34,626 bases of DNA from contig CANRBX010000031.1 of the NCBI GenBank assembly GCA_947628955.1, positions 1 through 34,626 of the forward strand. Direction: 5' to 3'. Positions 8,635-16,632 of this stretch are shown in pieces; position 1 is the first letter of the stretch, and each line of letters opens with the position of its first letter. Both the position numbers and the translations under genes were made by a program. Source of the DNA: an uncultured Lachnospiraceae bacterium. Lineage in GTDB: Bacteria > Bacillota > Clostridia > Lachnospirales > Lachnospiraceae. Under the pieces are notes generated by a model. It saw nothing but the letters and a program-made list of their open reading frames with translations, was not told the DNA's origin and did no database searches.

Positions 8635-9813
8635 ATGAGGAATGTGGTTCGGAGATATGTGTTGTGCCTGCTGTTTGGCGTGTGGATCTCTGTGGGAGCG
8701 CTGCACGCAGGCGCGCAGGAGGATGAGCTGGGACTTTACGCCCGCAGCGCCGTCCTGATGGACGGTGACAGCGGGCGTATTCTTTATGCAAAGGAGGCGC
8801 AGACAGAGCTCCCGATGGCGAGCACGACGAAGATCATGACGTGCATTCTGGCGCTCGAAGAGGGAACCCCGGACACGGTCTGCACCGTATCCGCATATGC
8901 GGCCTCCCAGCCGGAGGTGAGGCTGGGAATGGCGGAAGGGGATACCTTTTATCTGAAGGATCTGCTGTGCTCCCTGATGCTGGAGTCGCACAATGACACG
9001 GCGGTCTGCATCGCGGAGACGATCGGCGGGAGTACGGAGGGTTTCGCCGCGAAGATGAACGCGAAGGCCCGGGAGATCGGCTGCGCGCAGACCTGGTACG
9101 TCACGCCGAACGGACTTGACGCGCAGGACGCCGGAGGGGAGCACCGCACGACGGCGTGTGATCTGGCGCTCGTCATGCGCTACTGCCTGACGCAGTCGCC
9201 GCAGGCGGAGGCATTTCTGGAGGTGACGCGCACCCCGTCGTGCGTCTTTACAGACATAAACGGCAGCCGAAGCTACGGGTGCACGAACCACAATGCGTTC
9301 CTGCAGATCATGGACGGCGCGCTCTCCGGTAAGACCGGGTTCACGTCGAAGGCCGGCTACTGCTACGTCGGCGCCCTCAGGCGCGGCGACAGGCTTCTGA
9401 TCGTCGCACTGCTCGCCTGCGGCTGGCCGCACCACAAGGGCTACAAGTGGATTGACACGAAGAAGCTGATGAATTACGGGCTGGAGCATTTTGAAAAGAG
9501 AGAGATCACGGGTGGGACCGTGCAGACCGGCAGCATCCCCGTGCAAAACGGGCAGCAGGAGTCTGTGGAGACGCAGGCGGTGCAGGACGGAGGGATACAG
9601 GTGCTGATGCGCCCGGAGGAGCAGGTGCGCACGGTGGTGGAGCTCCTTCCGGAGCTGGAGGCCCCGGTGGAGGCAGGACAGGAGGCCGGCAGGGTGCGGT
9701 ACCTGATCGGGGACGTGCAGTACGGCTCCTGCCCGGTGGTGACAGCGCACGGCGTCGCGGCCCGCGATTATCCGTACTGCCTGCGCGGGCTCTGGGAGAT
9801 GGCGCTGCTGTGA
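8635..9813 (+). CDS. Second D-Ala-D-Ala carboxypeptidase (peptidase S11)
   Basis: Secreted or membrane-associated penicillin-binding protein acting on peptidoglycan stem peptides. A signal peptide ends near residue 27 (LHAGAQ). The S11 motifs are STTK (S63, K66), SHN (118-120, a common variant of SxN) and KTG (233-235). The C-terminal 130 residues resemble the PBP5 C-terminal beta domain. At 392 residues it is close in size to the paralogue at 4755 but clearly divergent, so this is not a recent duplication. It sits between the scpB terminator and the biotin-dependent operon and is probably transcribed alone. Confidence 0.92.
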   Translation: MRNVVRRYVLCLLFGVWISVGALHAGAQEDELGLYARSAVLMDGDSGRILYAKEAQTELPMASTTKIMTCILALEEGTPDTVCTVSAYAASQPEVRLGMAEGDTFYLKDLLCSLMLESHNDTAVCIAETIGGSTEGFAAKMNAKAREIGCAQTWYVTPNGLDAQDAGGEHRTTACDLALVMRYCLTQSPQAEAFLEVTRTPSCVFTDINGSRSYGCTNHNAFLQIMDGALSGKTGFTSKAGYCYVGALRRGDRLLIVALLACGWPHHKGYKWIDTKKLMNYGLEHFEKREITGGTVQTGSIPVQNGQQESVETQAVQDGGIQVLMRPEEQVRTVVELLPELEAPVEAGQEAGRVRYLIGDVQYGSCPVVTAHGVAARDYPYCLRGLWEMALL

Positions 9814-9952
9814 ATTGTGCGGCAGAAGGGCACGGCAAAGGCAGACCTCGGCAAAGACAGACTGCGGCCCCGGCAGCAGACGCTTCGGCCCGGCCTGAAC
9901 GGCAGCAAAATCTGCAGAGAAATCTGCTCCTTTCGGATTGTGACGAAAAAGC

Positions 9953-9981
9953 TTGCAATTTCAGGAGAAAGAGGATAATAT
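9953..9981 (+). promoter_or_regulatory. Promoter of the biotin-dependent decarboxylase operon
   Basis: TTGCAA (9953-9958), a 17-base spacer and TAATAT (9976-9981), about 54 bases before the first gene of the cluster in a locally A+T-rich stretch. A TATACT at 9981-9986 is an alternative -10 but its spacing would be too long. Confidence 0.6.
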
Positions 9982-10034
9982 ATACTCGGCAGAAATTGGT
10001 TTACATTATTAATATAGCGATGGAGGGCTGAAAA

Positions 10035-11471
10035 ATGAGTAATACAGCACAAAGCTTAGCAGGCAAAAGAATCGCTTCTTTGCTTGACGAGAACAGTTTT
10101 GTTGAAATCGGCGGATACGTGACTGCCAGAAATACTGATTTCAACATGCAGCAGACGGAGACGCCGGGGGACGGCGTGATCACAGGCTATGGCGTGATCG
10201 ACGGACATCTGGTTTACGTTTACAGTCAGGACGCGTCCGTGCTCGGAGGAACCATCGGCGAGATGCATGCGAAGAAGATCACAGGGATCTACGACATGGC
10301 TCTGAAGATGGGAGCTCCGGTGATCGGGCTGCTTGACTGTGCGGGCCTGAGGCTTCAGGAGGCGACGGACGCCCTGAACGCGTTCGGCGAGATCTACAGC
10401 AAACAGGTGCTCGCATCCGGCATTATCCCGCAGATCACGGCGGTGTTCGGCAGATGCGGCGGCGGTCTGGCACTGGTGCCGGCGCTGACGGACTTCACAT
10501 TTATGGAAGGCTCCAAAGCAGAGCTGTTCGTGAACGCACCGAACGCGCTGGACGGCAACGTAAAGGAGAAATGCAACACTGCCTCCGCCCAGTTCCAGAG
10601 CGAGGAAGCCGGACTGGTGGATTTTGTCGGGACTGAGGATGAGATCATGGCTCAGATCCGCGAGCTGGTATGCATGCTTCCGGCGAACAATGAGGATGAT
10701 TCCTCTTATGAGGAGTGCACAGACGACCTGAACCGCACGTGCGAGGATCTTGCGAACGCGGCAGGCGATACGACGATTCTGCTCTCCAATATCGCAGATG
10801 ACAACAATTTCCTGGAGCTGAAGGCTGCTTACGCTCCGGATATGGTGACGGGCTTTATCCGCCTGAACGGCACGACGGTCGGTGTGGTCGCGAACCGCAC
10901 GGAGGCATATGATGAGGAGGGCACGCTTAAGGAGTCCTATGACTGTGCGCTCAGCGCGCGCGGCGCACTGAAGGCCGCGGAGTTCGTGGAGTTCTGCGAC
11001 GCGTTTGAGATCCCGGTGCTCACCCTGACGAATGTTGCGGGCTTCAAGGCGACAAAGTGCTCCGAGAAGCGGATCGCGAAGGCGGCGGCGAAGCTGACTG
11101 CTGCGTTTGCAGGCGCGACGGTTCCGAAGGTGAATGTGATCATCGGCAAGGCATACGGCAGCGCCTACGTGGCCATGAACAGCAAGGCGGTCGGAGCGGA
11201 CGTGACGTTCGCGTGGAGCCAGGCGCAGATCGGCATGATGGACGCGCAGCTTGCGGCGAAGATCATGTACGCGGATGCGGACGCAAAGGTGATCAACGAG
11301 AAGGCCGCGGAGTATGCGACGCTCCAGTCCAGCGCGGCGGCCGCTGCGAAGAGAGGCTATGTGGACAATATCATCGAGGCTGAGGATACCAGAAAATATG
11401 TGATCGGCGCGTTCGAGATGTTATTCACGAAGAGAGATGACCGCCCGGCCAAAAAGCACGGAACAGTTTAA
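10035..11471 (+). CDS. Acyl-CoA-type carboxyltransferase subunit (PccB/MmdA/12S-like)
   Basis: Predicted carboxyltransferase moving a carboxyl group between an acyl-CoA and biotin. The N-terminal half has the family signature GDGVITGYGVIDG followed by LGGTIGEMHAKKI and VLASGIIPQI. The C-terminal half keeps GKAYGSAY and the terminal KKHG motif of PccB/MmdA proteins. It is shorter (478 residues) than usual (about 510) and several normally invariant stretches differ: DCAGLRLQEA replaces DSGGARIQEG, and NVAGFKAT replaces DVPGFLPG. The acyl-CoA substrate is therefore uncertain (methylmalonyl-, malonyl- or glutaconyl-CoA are candidates). GGAGGG at 10022-10027 is the ribosome site. It is first in a five-gene operon with biotin carrier, OadB and OadA. 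Confidence 0.85.
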   Translation: MSNTAQSLAGKRIASLLDENSFVEIGGYVTARNTDFNMQQTETPGDGVITGYGVIDGHLVYVYSQDASVLGGTIGEMHAKKITGIYDMALKMGAPVIGLLDCAGLRLQEATDALNAFGEIYSKQVLASGIIPQITAVFGRCGGGLALVPALTDFTFMEGSKAELFVNAPNALDGNVKEKCNTASAQFQSEEAGLVDFVGTEDEIMAQIRELVCMLPANNEDDSSYEECTDDLNRTCEDLANAAGDTTILLSNIADDNNFLELKAAYAPDMVTGFIRLNGTTVGVVANRTEAYDEEGTLKESYDCALSARGALKAAEFVEFCDAFEIPVLTLTNVAGFKATKCSEKRIAKAAAKLTAAFAGATVPKVNVIIGKAYGSAYVAMNSKAVGADVTFAWSQAQIGMMDAQLAAKIMYADADAKVINEKAAEYATLQSSAAAAAKRGYVDNIIEAEDTRKYVIGAFEMLFTKRDDRPAKKHGTV

Positions 11472-11485
11472 GCGAGGTGAATCAC

Positions 11486-12334
11486 ATGAGGCGTAGATTA
11501 AGTGCGGTTTTGCTTGCCGCAGGACTCGGCCTGTCAGTTTTCTCGATGAATGCATTCGCGGGGGAGACGGAGAGCGAGGCCCTGGAGCAGGCGGTAGATG
11601 AGATGACCCAGGAGGAGACGACTCTCGCGGAGGAAGCGGGCGCTGCGGACGAGCCGCAGACAGAGACCGAGGCCCTCTCGGAGGAGGATCAGCTGAAGGC
11701 CCAGCTCAGCTCCATGCTGTCCCAGATCGGCGCATGGTCCGACGAGCAGATCGAGGCGTATATCAGCGGAAACGACGCTTCCAGCGCAGCGATCGCGTCG
11801 AACTGGAAGGCAGTCAGAGACGAGCTCGGCGCTTTTGTGGAAGTGACCAGCGCCGAGATGGAGGTGTCTGACGAGGAATTTGCGATCGTCGGGCACGCGA
11901 AGTATGACAAGCTGAACGATAATACGGATGTAACCGTCACGTACAAGGCGGATATGACGACGCAGGCGGTCACCCTGAACTGGGAAGTGGATTACCCGCT
12001 CGGGATCCTGATGCAGCGCGCGGCGCTGAATACGGTGATGGGTCTCGGGATCGTGTTTGTGACGCTGCTCTTCCTGAGCTGGCTGATCGGGAAGCTCCAC
12101 TATATCCCGGAGATGATCGAGAAGGCGGGAAAGAAGGACGAGCCTGCGGCTGTTCCGGTGCCCGCTGCTGCCCCGGTTGCTGTGGCTGCCCCGGCTGAGG
12201 AGGATCTCACGGACGACCTGGAGCTGGTGGCTGTCATCACGGCGGCGATCGCGGCATCCGGTACGACGTCCGGAGACGGATTTGTAGTGCGTTCCATCAA
12301 AAAGGCAAATAAAAAGAACTGGCAGAAAGCCTGA
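11486..12334 (+). CDS. OadG-like Na+ pump decarboxylase subunit with large extracytoplasmic domain
   Basis: Probable gamma/delta-type membrane subunit of the Na+-translocating decarboxylase encoded by this operon. A signal peptide (MRRRLSAVLLAAGLGLSVFS, cleavage near A25) precedes an acidic domain of about 155 residues predicted to be outside the membrane. One transmembrane helix follows (about 184-205), then a Pro/Ala-rich linker and a cytoplasmic end containing LVAVITAAIAAS, a segment typical of OadG/MmdD-type subunits. At 282 residues it is far longer than classical OadG (about 80). The ATG at 11486 is chosen because GCGAGG sits 8-9 bases upstream; an in-frame GTG at 11477 overlaps that site. 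It lies 14 bases after the carboxyltransferase gene. Confidence 0.75.
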   Translation: MRRRLSAVLLAAGLGLSVFSMNAFAGETESEALEQAVDEMTQEETTLAEEAGAADEPQTETEALSEEDQLKAQLSSMLSQIGAWSDEQIEAYISGNDASSAAIASNWKAVRDELGAFVEVTSAEMEVSDEEFAIVGHAKYDKLNDNTDVTVTYKADMTTQAVTLNWEVDYPLGILMQRAALNTVMGLGIVFVTLLFLSWLIGKLHYIPEMIEKAGKKDEPAAVPVPAAAPVAVAAPAEEDLTDDLELVAVITAAIAASGTTSGDGFVVRSIKKANKKNWQKA

Positions 12335-12358
12335 CAAATATTTTAGGAGGAAATATTC

Positions 12359-12730
12359 ATGAAAACTTATACGATTACAGTAAACGGCAATGTATACGAT
12401 GTGACAGTAGAAGAGGGAACAGGCTCCGCGGCTCCGGCTCCTGCCAGAAAGGCAGCTCCGAAGGCGGCACCGAAGGCAGCTGCGGCCCCGGCGGCACCTG
12501 CGGCAGGCGGCGCGGGCGCAGTGAAGGTGACGGCTTCCGTACCGGGCAAGGTATTCAAGGTGGAGGCGAGCGCAGGCCAGGCAGTGAAGGCCGGCGACAA
12601 TATCGTGATCCTTGAGGCAATGAAGATGGAGATCCCGGTTGTCGCTCCGCAGGACGGCACGGTGGCAAGCATCGACGTAACCGTAGGTCAGGCAATCGAG
12701 TCCGGGGATGTCCTCGCGACCATGAACTAG
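12359..12730 (+). CDS. Biotin carboxyl carrier protein of the decarboxylase (GcdC/MmdC/1.3S-like)
   Basis: Carries the carboxyl group on biotin between the carboxyltransferases and OadB. It has 123 residues: an N-terminal beta segment, an Ala/Pro/Lys-rich flexible linker (about 22-54) and a C-terminal biotinyl domain with EAMKM (86-90), K89 being the biotinylated lysine. AGGAGG (12345-12350) lies 8 bases upstream of the ATG. Size and linker match the free carrier subunits of glutaconyl- and methylmalonyl-CoA decarboxylases and the 1.3S transcarboxylase subunit. Confidence 0.95.
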   Translation: MKTYTITVNGNVYDVTVEEGTGSAAPAPARKAAPKAAPKAAAAPAAPAAGGAGAVKVTASVPGKVFKVEASAGQAVKAGDNIVILEAMKMEIPVVAPQDGTVASIDVTVGQAIESGDVLATMN

Positions 12731-12768
12731 GAGGCGGCATCCCTCCGGCATCACGGGAGTGCGGTACG

Positions 12769-12792
12769 CAGTTCCCGGCGATGACGGAACTG
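12769..12792 (+). other. Intercistronic hairpin before oadB
   Basis: CAGTTCC (12769-12775) and GGAACTG (12786-12792) form a perfect 7-bp stem in the 108-base gap between the biotin carrier and oadB. There is no T run, so it is more likely an mRNA processing or stability element than a terminator. Confidence 0.45.
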
Positions 12793-12838
12793 TCTGCTGA
12801 CAGACATTGTCTGAGAATACGAACTGGGAGGTAAAAAA

Positions 12839-13996
12839 ATGTCTTACATTACAAATACATTGTCCAATTTACTGGATCAGACGGCATTCCTGAATCTGAC
12901 GGTGGGCAACTACGTCATGATCGCGGTGGCCTGTGTGTTCCTGTATCTGGCAATCAAGCATGGATTTGAGCCTCTGCTTCTCGTACCGATCGCGTTCGGC
13001 ATGCTGCTTGTAAATATCTACCCGGATATCATGGCGCAGCCGTATACGGATGTGAACGGCATCGAGCATGCGGGCGGCCTGCTTCATTATTTCTACCTGA
13101 TGGACGAGTGGAGTATCCTTCCGTCTCTGATCTTCATGGGCGTCGGCGCGATGACGGACTTCGGTCCGCTGATCGCGAACCCGAAGAGCTTCCTGCTCGG
13201 CGCGGCGGCGCAGCTCGGTATCTATATGGCGTACTTCCTGGCGATCTTCATGGGATTCAACGGCAAGGCGGCCGCGGCCATCTCCATCATCGGCGGCGCG
13301 GACGGCCCGACCTCGATCTTCCTGGCAGGTAAGCTGAGCCAGACGGATCTGATGGGCCCGATCGCTGTGGCGGCATACTCTTACATGTCGCTGGTTCCGA
13401 TCATCCAGCCTCCGATCATGAAGCTTCTGACGACAGAGGAAGAGCGCAAGATCAAGATGGAGCAGCTCCGCCCGGTATCCAAGCTGGAGAAGATCCTGTT
13501 CCCGATCATCATCACGATCGTTGTCTGCATGCTTCTTCCGTCCACGGCTCCGCTTGTCGGCATGCTGATGCTCGGCAACCTGTTCCGCGAGAGCGGCGTG
13601 GTGAGACAGCTGACAGAGACGGCCAGCAACGCGATGATGTATATCGTCGTTATCCTGCTCGGCACATCTGTAGGCGCTACGACGAGCGCGGAAGCATTCC
13701 TGAACCTGGATACGATCAAGATCGTGATCCTCGGCCTGGTGGCGTTTGCGTTTGGTACGGCAGGCGGCGTCCTGTTCGGCAAGCTGATGTGCAAGGCGTC
13801 CGGCGGCAAGATCAATCCGCTGATCGGCTCTGCAGGCGTATCCGCGGTGCCGATGGCTGCCCGCGTATCGCAGAAGGTCGGCGCCGAGGCGGATCCCACG
13901 AACTTCCTGCTGATGCACGCGATGGGTCCGAACGTGGCAGGCGTTATCGGTACGGCAGTTGCAGCCGGCACGTTTATGGCCATATTCGGGGTATAG
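12839..13996 (+). CDS. oadB: Na+-translocating decarboxylase beta subunit
   Basis: Integral membrane pump that decarboxylates carboxybiotin and exports Na+. The 385-residue product is a string of hydrophobic helices. The family hallmark GGADGPTSIF has D155 as the predicted Na+/proton-coupling aspartate, and the C-terminal NPLIGSAGVSAVPMAARV segment is conserved. A GGGAGG ribosome site lies at about 12826-12831. The same subunit type serves oxaloacetate, methylmalonyl-CoA and glutaconyl-CoA decarboxylases, so it does not fix the substrate. The downstream gap of 101 bases holds a small CAGGC-gat-GCCTG hairpin (14024-14036). Confidence 0.95.
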   Translation: MSYITNTLSNLLDQTAFLNLTVGNYVMIAVACVFLYLAIKHGFEPLLLVPIAFGMLLVNIYPDIMAQPYTDVNGIEHAGGLLHYFYLMDEWSILPSLIFMGVGAMTDFGPLIANPKSFLLGAAAQLGIYMAYFLAIFMGFNGKAAAAISIIGGADGPTSIFLAGKLSQTDLMGPIAVAAYSYMSLVPIIQPPIMKLLTTEEERKIKMEQLRPVSKLEKILFPIIITIVVCMLLPSTAPLVGMLMLGNLFRESGVVRQLTETASNAMMYIVVILLGTSVGATTSAEAFLNLDTIKIVILGLVAFAFGTAGGVLFGKLMCKASGGKINPLIGSAGVSAVPMAARVSQKVGAEADPTNFLLMHAMGPNVAGVIGTAVAAGTFMAIFGV

Positions 13997-14097
13997 GCCG
14001 AAAGCACTTCGCGAAAGCGGCCGCAGGCGATGCCTGAGCATTGTCAGGGGCGGCAGCGCGAAATATTTGCATATATAGAATTGATAGGAGGAGCAAA

Positions 14098-15510
14098 ATG
14101 GCTGAACAAGCAAAAAAACCGATTAAAATTACTGAGACGATCCTTCGTGACGCGCATCAGTCACTGATCGCTACCAGAATGTCAACCGAGCAGATGCTGC
14201 CGATCATTGATAAACTGGATAAAGTTGGCTATCATTCCGTAGAGTGCTGGGGCGGCGCTACGTTCGACGCATCTCTGCGCTTCCTGAAGGAAGACCCGTG
14301 GGACAGACTGCGCAAGATCCGCGACGGCTTCAAGCACACGAAGCTGCAGATGCTGTTCCGCGGCCAGAATATTCTCGGCTACCGTCCGTATGCAGACGAC
14401 GTGGTCGAGTATTTCGTACAGAAGTCTGTGGCGAACGGCATCGACATCATCCGTATCTTCGACTGCCTGAATGATATCCGCAACCTGCAGACCGCGGTTA
14501 CGGCAGCAAATAAGGAGAAGGCGCATGCGCAGGTGGCAATGTCCTACACGCTGGGCGACGCGTACACGATGGAGTACTGGGTAGACCTGGCAAAGAGGAT
14601 CGAGGACATGGGCGCAAACTCCATCTGCATCAAGGATATGGCCGGCCTGCTCGTTCCGTACAAGGCGACCGAGCTCGTGACCGCGCTGAAGGAAGCGGTC
14701 TCGCTCCCGATCCAGCTGCACACGCACTATACGTCCGGCGTCGCCTCCATGACGTACCTGAAGGCGGTCGAGGCAGGCGTGGACGTGATCGACACGGCAA
14801 TGTCTCCGTTTGCGCTCGGCACATCGCAGCCGGCGACCGAGGTTATGGTGGAGACCTTCCGCGGCACACCGTACGACACCGGGTTCGATTCCAAGCTGCT
14901 CGACGAGATCGCGGACTATTTCCGCCCGATGCGCGACGACGCGCTCGCAAGCGGACTGCTCAACCCGAAGAATATGGGCGTCAACATCAAGACGCTGCTG
15001 TACCAGGTGCCGGGCGGAATGCTGTCCAACCTGACCTCACAGCTGAAGGATATGCACGCGGAAGACAAGTACTACGATGTGCTTGAGGAAGTTCCGAGGG
15101 TGAGAAAAGACCTCGGCGAGCCGCCTCTCGTGACGCCGTCGTCCCAGATCGTCGGAACACAGGCGGTTATGAACGTGATCCAGGGCGAGCGCTACAAGAT
15201 GGTGACGAAGGAGACGAAGGATATCCTGAGCGGCAAGTACGGCGCTACGGTAAATCCGTTCAACCCGGAGGTCCAGAAGAAGTGCATCGGCGACGCGGAA
15301 GTGATCACCTGCCGTCCGGCAGACCTGATCCCGGATGAGCTCGACACGCTGCGCGGCGAGATGGCCCAGTGGTCCGAGCAGGAGGAGGACGTTCTGTCCT
15401 ATGCCCTGTTCCCGCAGGTTGCGACCGAGTTCTTCAAATACCGTCAGGCACAGGAGAAGAAGGTGGATCCGACCGTTGCAGACAATGCGAACAAGGCGTA
15501 TCCGGTATAG
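14098..15510 (+). CDS. oadA: Oxaloacetate decarboxylase alpha / transcarboxylase 5S-like carboxyltransferase
   Basis: Transfers the carboxyl group between oxaloacetate (or pyruvate) and biotin, using a TIM-barrel metal site. The N-terminal ETILRDAHQSL supplies the metal aspartate (D18). CIKDMAGLL supplies the lysine (K179) that is carbamylated in the family, and LHTHYTSG supplies the metal histidines (H208, H210). At 470 residues it ends without a biotinyl domain, unlike full-length OadA (about 590), so it must use the separate carrier encoded upstream. The frame is open from 14041; the ATG at 14098 has GGAGGAG immediately upstream. It is the last gene before a hairpin terminator. Confidence 0.93.
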   Translation: MAEQAKKPIKITETILRDAHQSLIATRMSTEQMLPIIDKLDKVGYHSVECWGGATFDASLRFLKEDPWDRLRKIRDGFKHTKLQMLFRGQNILGYRPYADDVVEYFVQKSVANGIDIIRIFDCLNDIRNLQTAVTAANKEKAHAQVAMSYTLGDAYTMEYWVDLAKRIEDMGANSICIKDMAGLLVPYKATELVTALKEAVSLPIQLHTHYTSGVASMTYLKAVEAGVDVIDTAMSPFALGTSQPATEVMVETFRGTPYDTGFDSKLLDEIADYFRPMRDDALASGLLNPKNMGVNIKTLLYQVPGGMLSNLTSQLKDMHAEDKYYDVLEEVPRVRKDLGEPPLVTPSSQIVGTQAVMNVIQGERYKMVTKETKDILSGKYGATVNPFNPEVQKKCIGDAEVITCRPADLIPDELDTLRGEMAQWSEQEEDVLSYALFPQVATEFFKYRQAQEKKVDPTVADNANKAYPV

Positions 15511-15550
15511 GGTCTGCGAGGGTTCACTAAAATAATATCAGCATTTGGCG

Positions 15551-15580
15551 AGCGCCCCGGCAGCATGCGGGGCGCTTGTT
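15551..15580 (+). terminator. Terminator of the decarboxylase operon
   Basis: AGCGCCCC (15551-15558) pairs with GGGGCGCT (15569-15576) over a 10-base loop. The following tract TTGTTT is short. It lies about 40 bases after the oadA stop. Confidence 0.72.
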
Positions 15581-15640
15581 TCGCATCCTCCGGGCGGCGG
15601 ATGCCGGGGGCAGGGGAGAAAATCAGCGCTTCAGATGCAG

Positions 15641-15669
15641 TTGAAAGTATCGCCTGCTTTTGATATACT
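15641..15669 (+). promoter_or_regulatory. Promoter of thiamine pyrophosphokinase gene
   Basis: TTGAAA (15641-15646), a 17-base spacer and TATACT (15664-15669), with an extended -10 TGA immediately upstream. It lies about 64 bases before the start codon. Confidence 0.78.
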
Positions 15670-15732
15670 CAAAAAAGCAAACCGGCGGCGTCGACCGGAC
15701 AGAAGCGGCGGGCAGGCCCCAGGGAGGTAAGG

Positions 15733-16386
15733 ATGGACAAAAAGACATGCGTTATCGTCGGAGCGGGCAGCTTTGACGGGCTGATGAATACGCCGGGCGG
15801 GGGCGACCTGGTGATCGCGGCGGACGGAGGCTACACGTATCTGAGAGAGATGGGGATCGAGCCGGATGTGCTGCTCGGCGATTTTGACTCTCTCGAGATC
15901 GCCCCGGAGCACCGCCATATCATCCGGCATTCGCCGATCAAGGATGACACGGACATGGCGCTGGCGGCGGCCTATGCGCAGGAGCAGGGCTGCACGCGGA
16001 TATTCCTCTACGGCGGTCTCGGCGGAAGGCTGGACCACACGGTCGCCAACCTCCAGCTGCTGATGGGGCTGTCCAGGGCCGGAGTGGAGGCGTATCTGAT
16101 CGGAGGGCAGAATATCATCACGGCGATCACACGGGAGCGGGTCACATTTGGCGCCGCGGCGCGCGGCATCCTCTCTGTATTCTGCCTGAGCGAGCCGGCG
16201 TCCGGCGTATGGGAGCGCGGCCTGAAATATTCGCTGAGCGGCGCGACGCTCACCTGCGATATCACGCGCGGCGTCAGCAACGAATTTACCGGCCGGGAGA
16301 GCCGGGTAGAGGTGCGCTCCGGCACGCTGGTGCTGTTCTGGGGGCAGGAAAACGGACTGCCGGAAGCGCGCGTTTCGCTTGGCTGA
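15733..16386 (+). CDS. thiN: Thiamine pyrophosphokinase
   Basis: Transfers pyrophosphate from ATP to thiamine to give thiamine pyrophosphate. The 217-residue protein contains the TPK motifs in order: AADGG (29-33), GDFDS (49-53), KDDTD (70-74) and GGRLDH (97-102), with SNEF in the C-terminal thiamine-binding domain. Length is normal. GGGAGG lies about 5 bases before the ATG. In many Firmicutes this gene follows rsgA-rpe; here it stands alone after the decarboxylase operon with its own promoter. I see no TPP riboswitch upstream, in keeping with a salvage-type enzyme. Confidence 0.94.
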   Translation: MDKKTCVIVGAGSFDGLMNTPGGGDLVIAADGGYTYLREMGIEPDVLLGDFDSLEIAPEHRHIIRHSPIKDDTDMALAAAYAQEQGCTRIFLYGGLGGRLDHTVANLQLLMGLSRAGVEAYLIGGQNIITAITRERVTFGAAARGILSVFCLSEPASGVWERGLKYSLSGATLTCDITRGVSNEFTGRESRVEVRSGTLVLFWGQENGLPEARVSLG

Positions 16387-16407
16387 GCGCGGAAAACAGG
16401 AAAAGAT

Positions 16408-16430
16408 GGGGCATTGACTTTTGCCCCTGT
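16408..16430 (+). terminator. Possible weak terminator after thiN
   Basis: GGGGCA (16408-16413) pairs with TGCCCC (16422-16427), followed by TGTTTGT. The stem is short and the T tract interrupted, so this is uncertain. Confidence 0.4.
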
Positions 16431-16492
16431 TTGTAAGAAAATGGAATCCGGATGCGGGCAGAAGGCCGGCCGGGGATGCGCCCCTGCGGATA

Positions 16493-16611
16493 CCGGAGAG
16501 CGGACGGCCGCGGGCGGAAAAACGGAACCGGCGCGTGCAGAGGCCGTGCGGACCGGAGAGCGGACGGCCGCGGGCAAAAAACAGGACCGGCGCATGCAGA
16601 GGCCGTGCGGA
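16493..16611 (+). repeat. 60-bp tandem direct repeat, two copies
   Basis: Two adjacent copies with a period of 60 bases (16493-16552 and 16553-16611). Both begin CCGGAGAGCGGACGGCCG and end near GCAGAGGCCGTGCGGA, with only a few differences. A degenerate third copy may precede them (about 16436-16480). They occupy most of the thiN/editing-protein gap. Open frames cross them but show no coding character. Confidence 0.85.
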
Positions 16612-16632
16612 CAGAAGGGCGGACATAGATAA

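Noticed and set aside
15577-15732. TPP riboswitch before thiamine pyrophosphokinase
   Set aside because: None of the conserved TPP-element segments (such as the CTGAGA stretch) is visible, and an ordinary promoter lies close to the gene.
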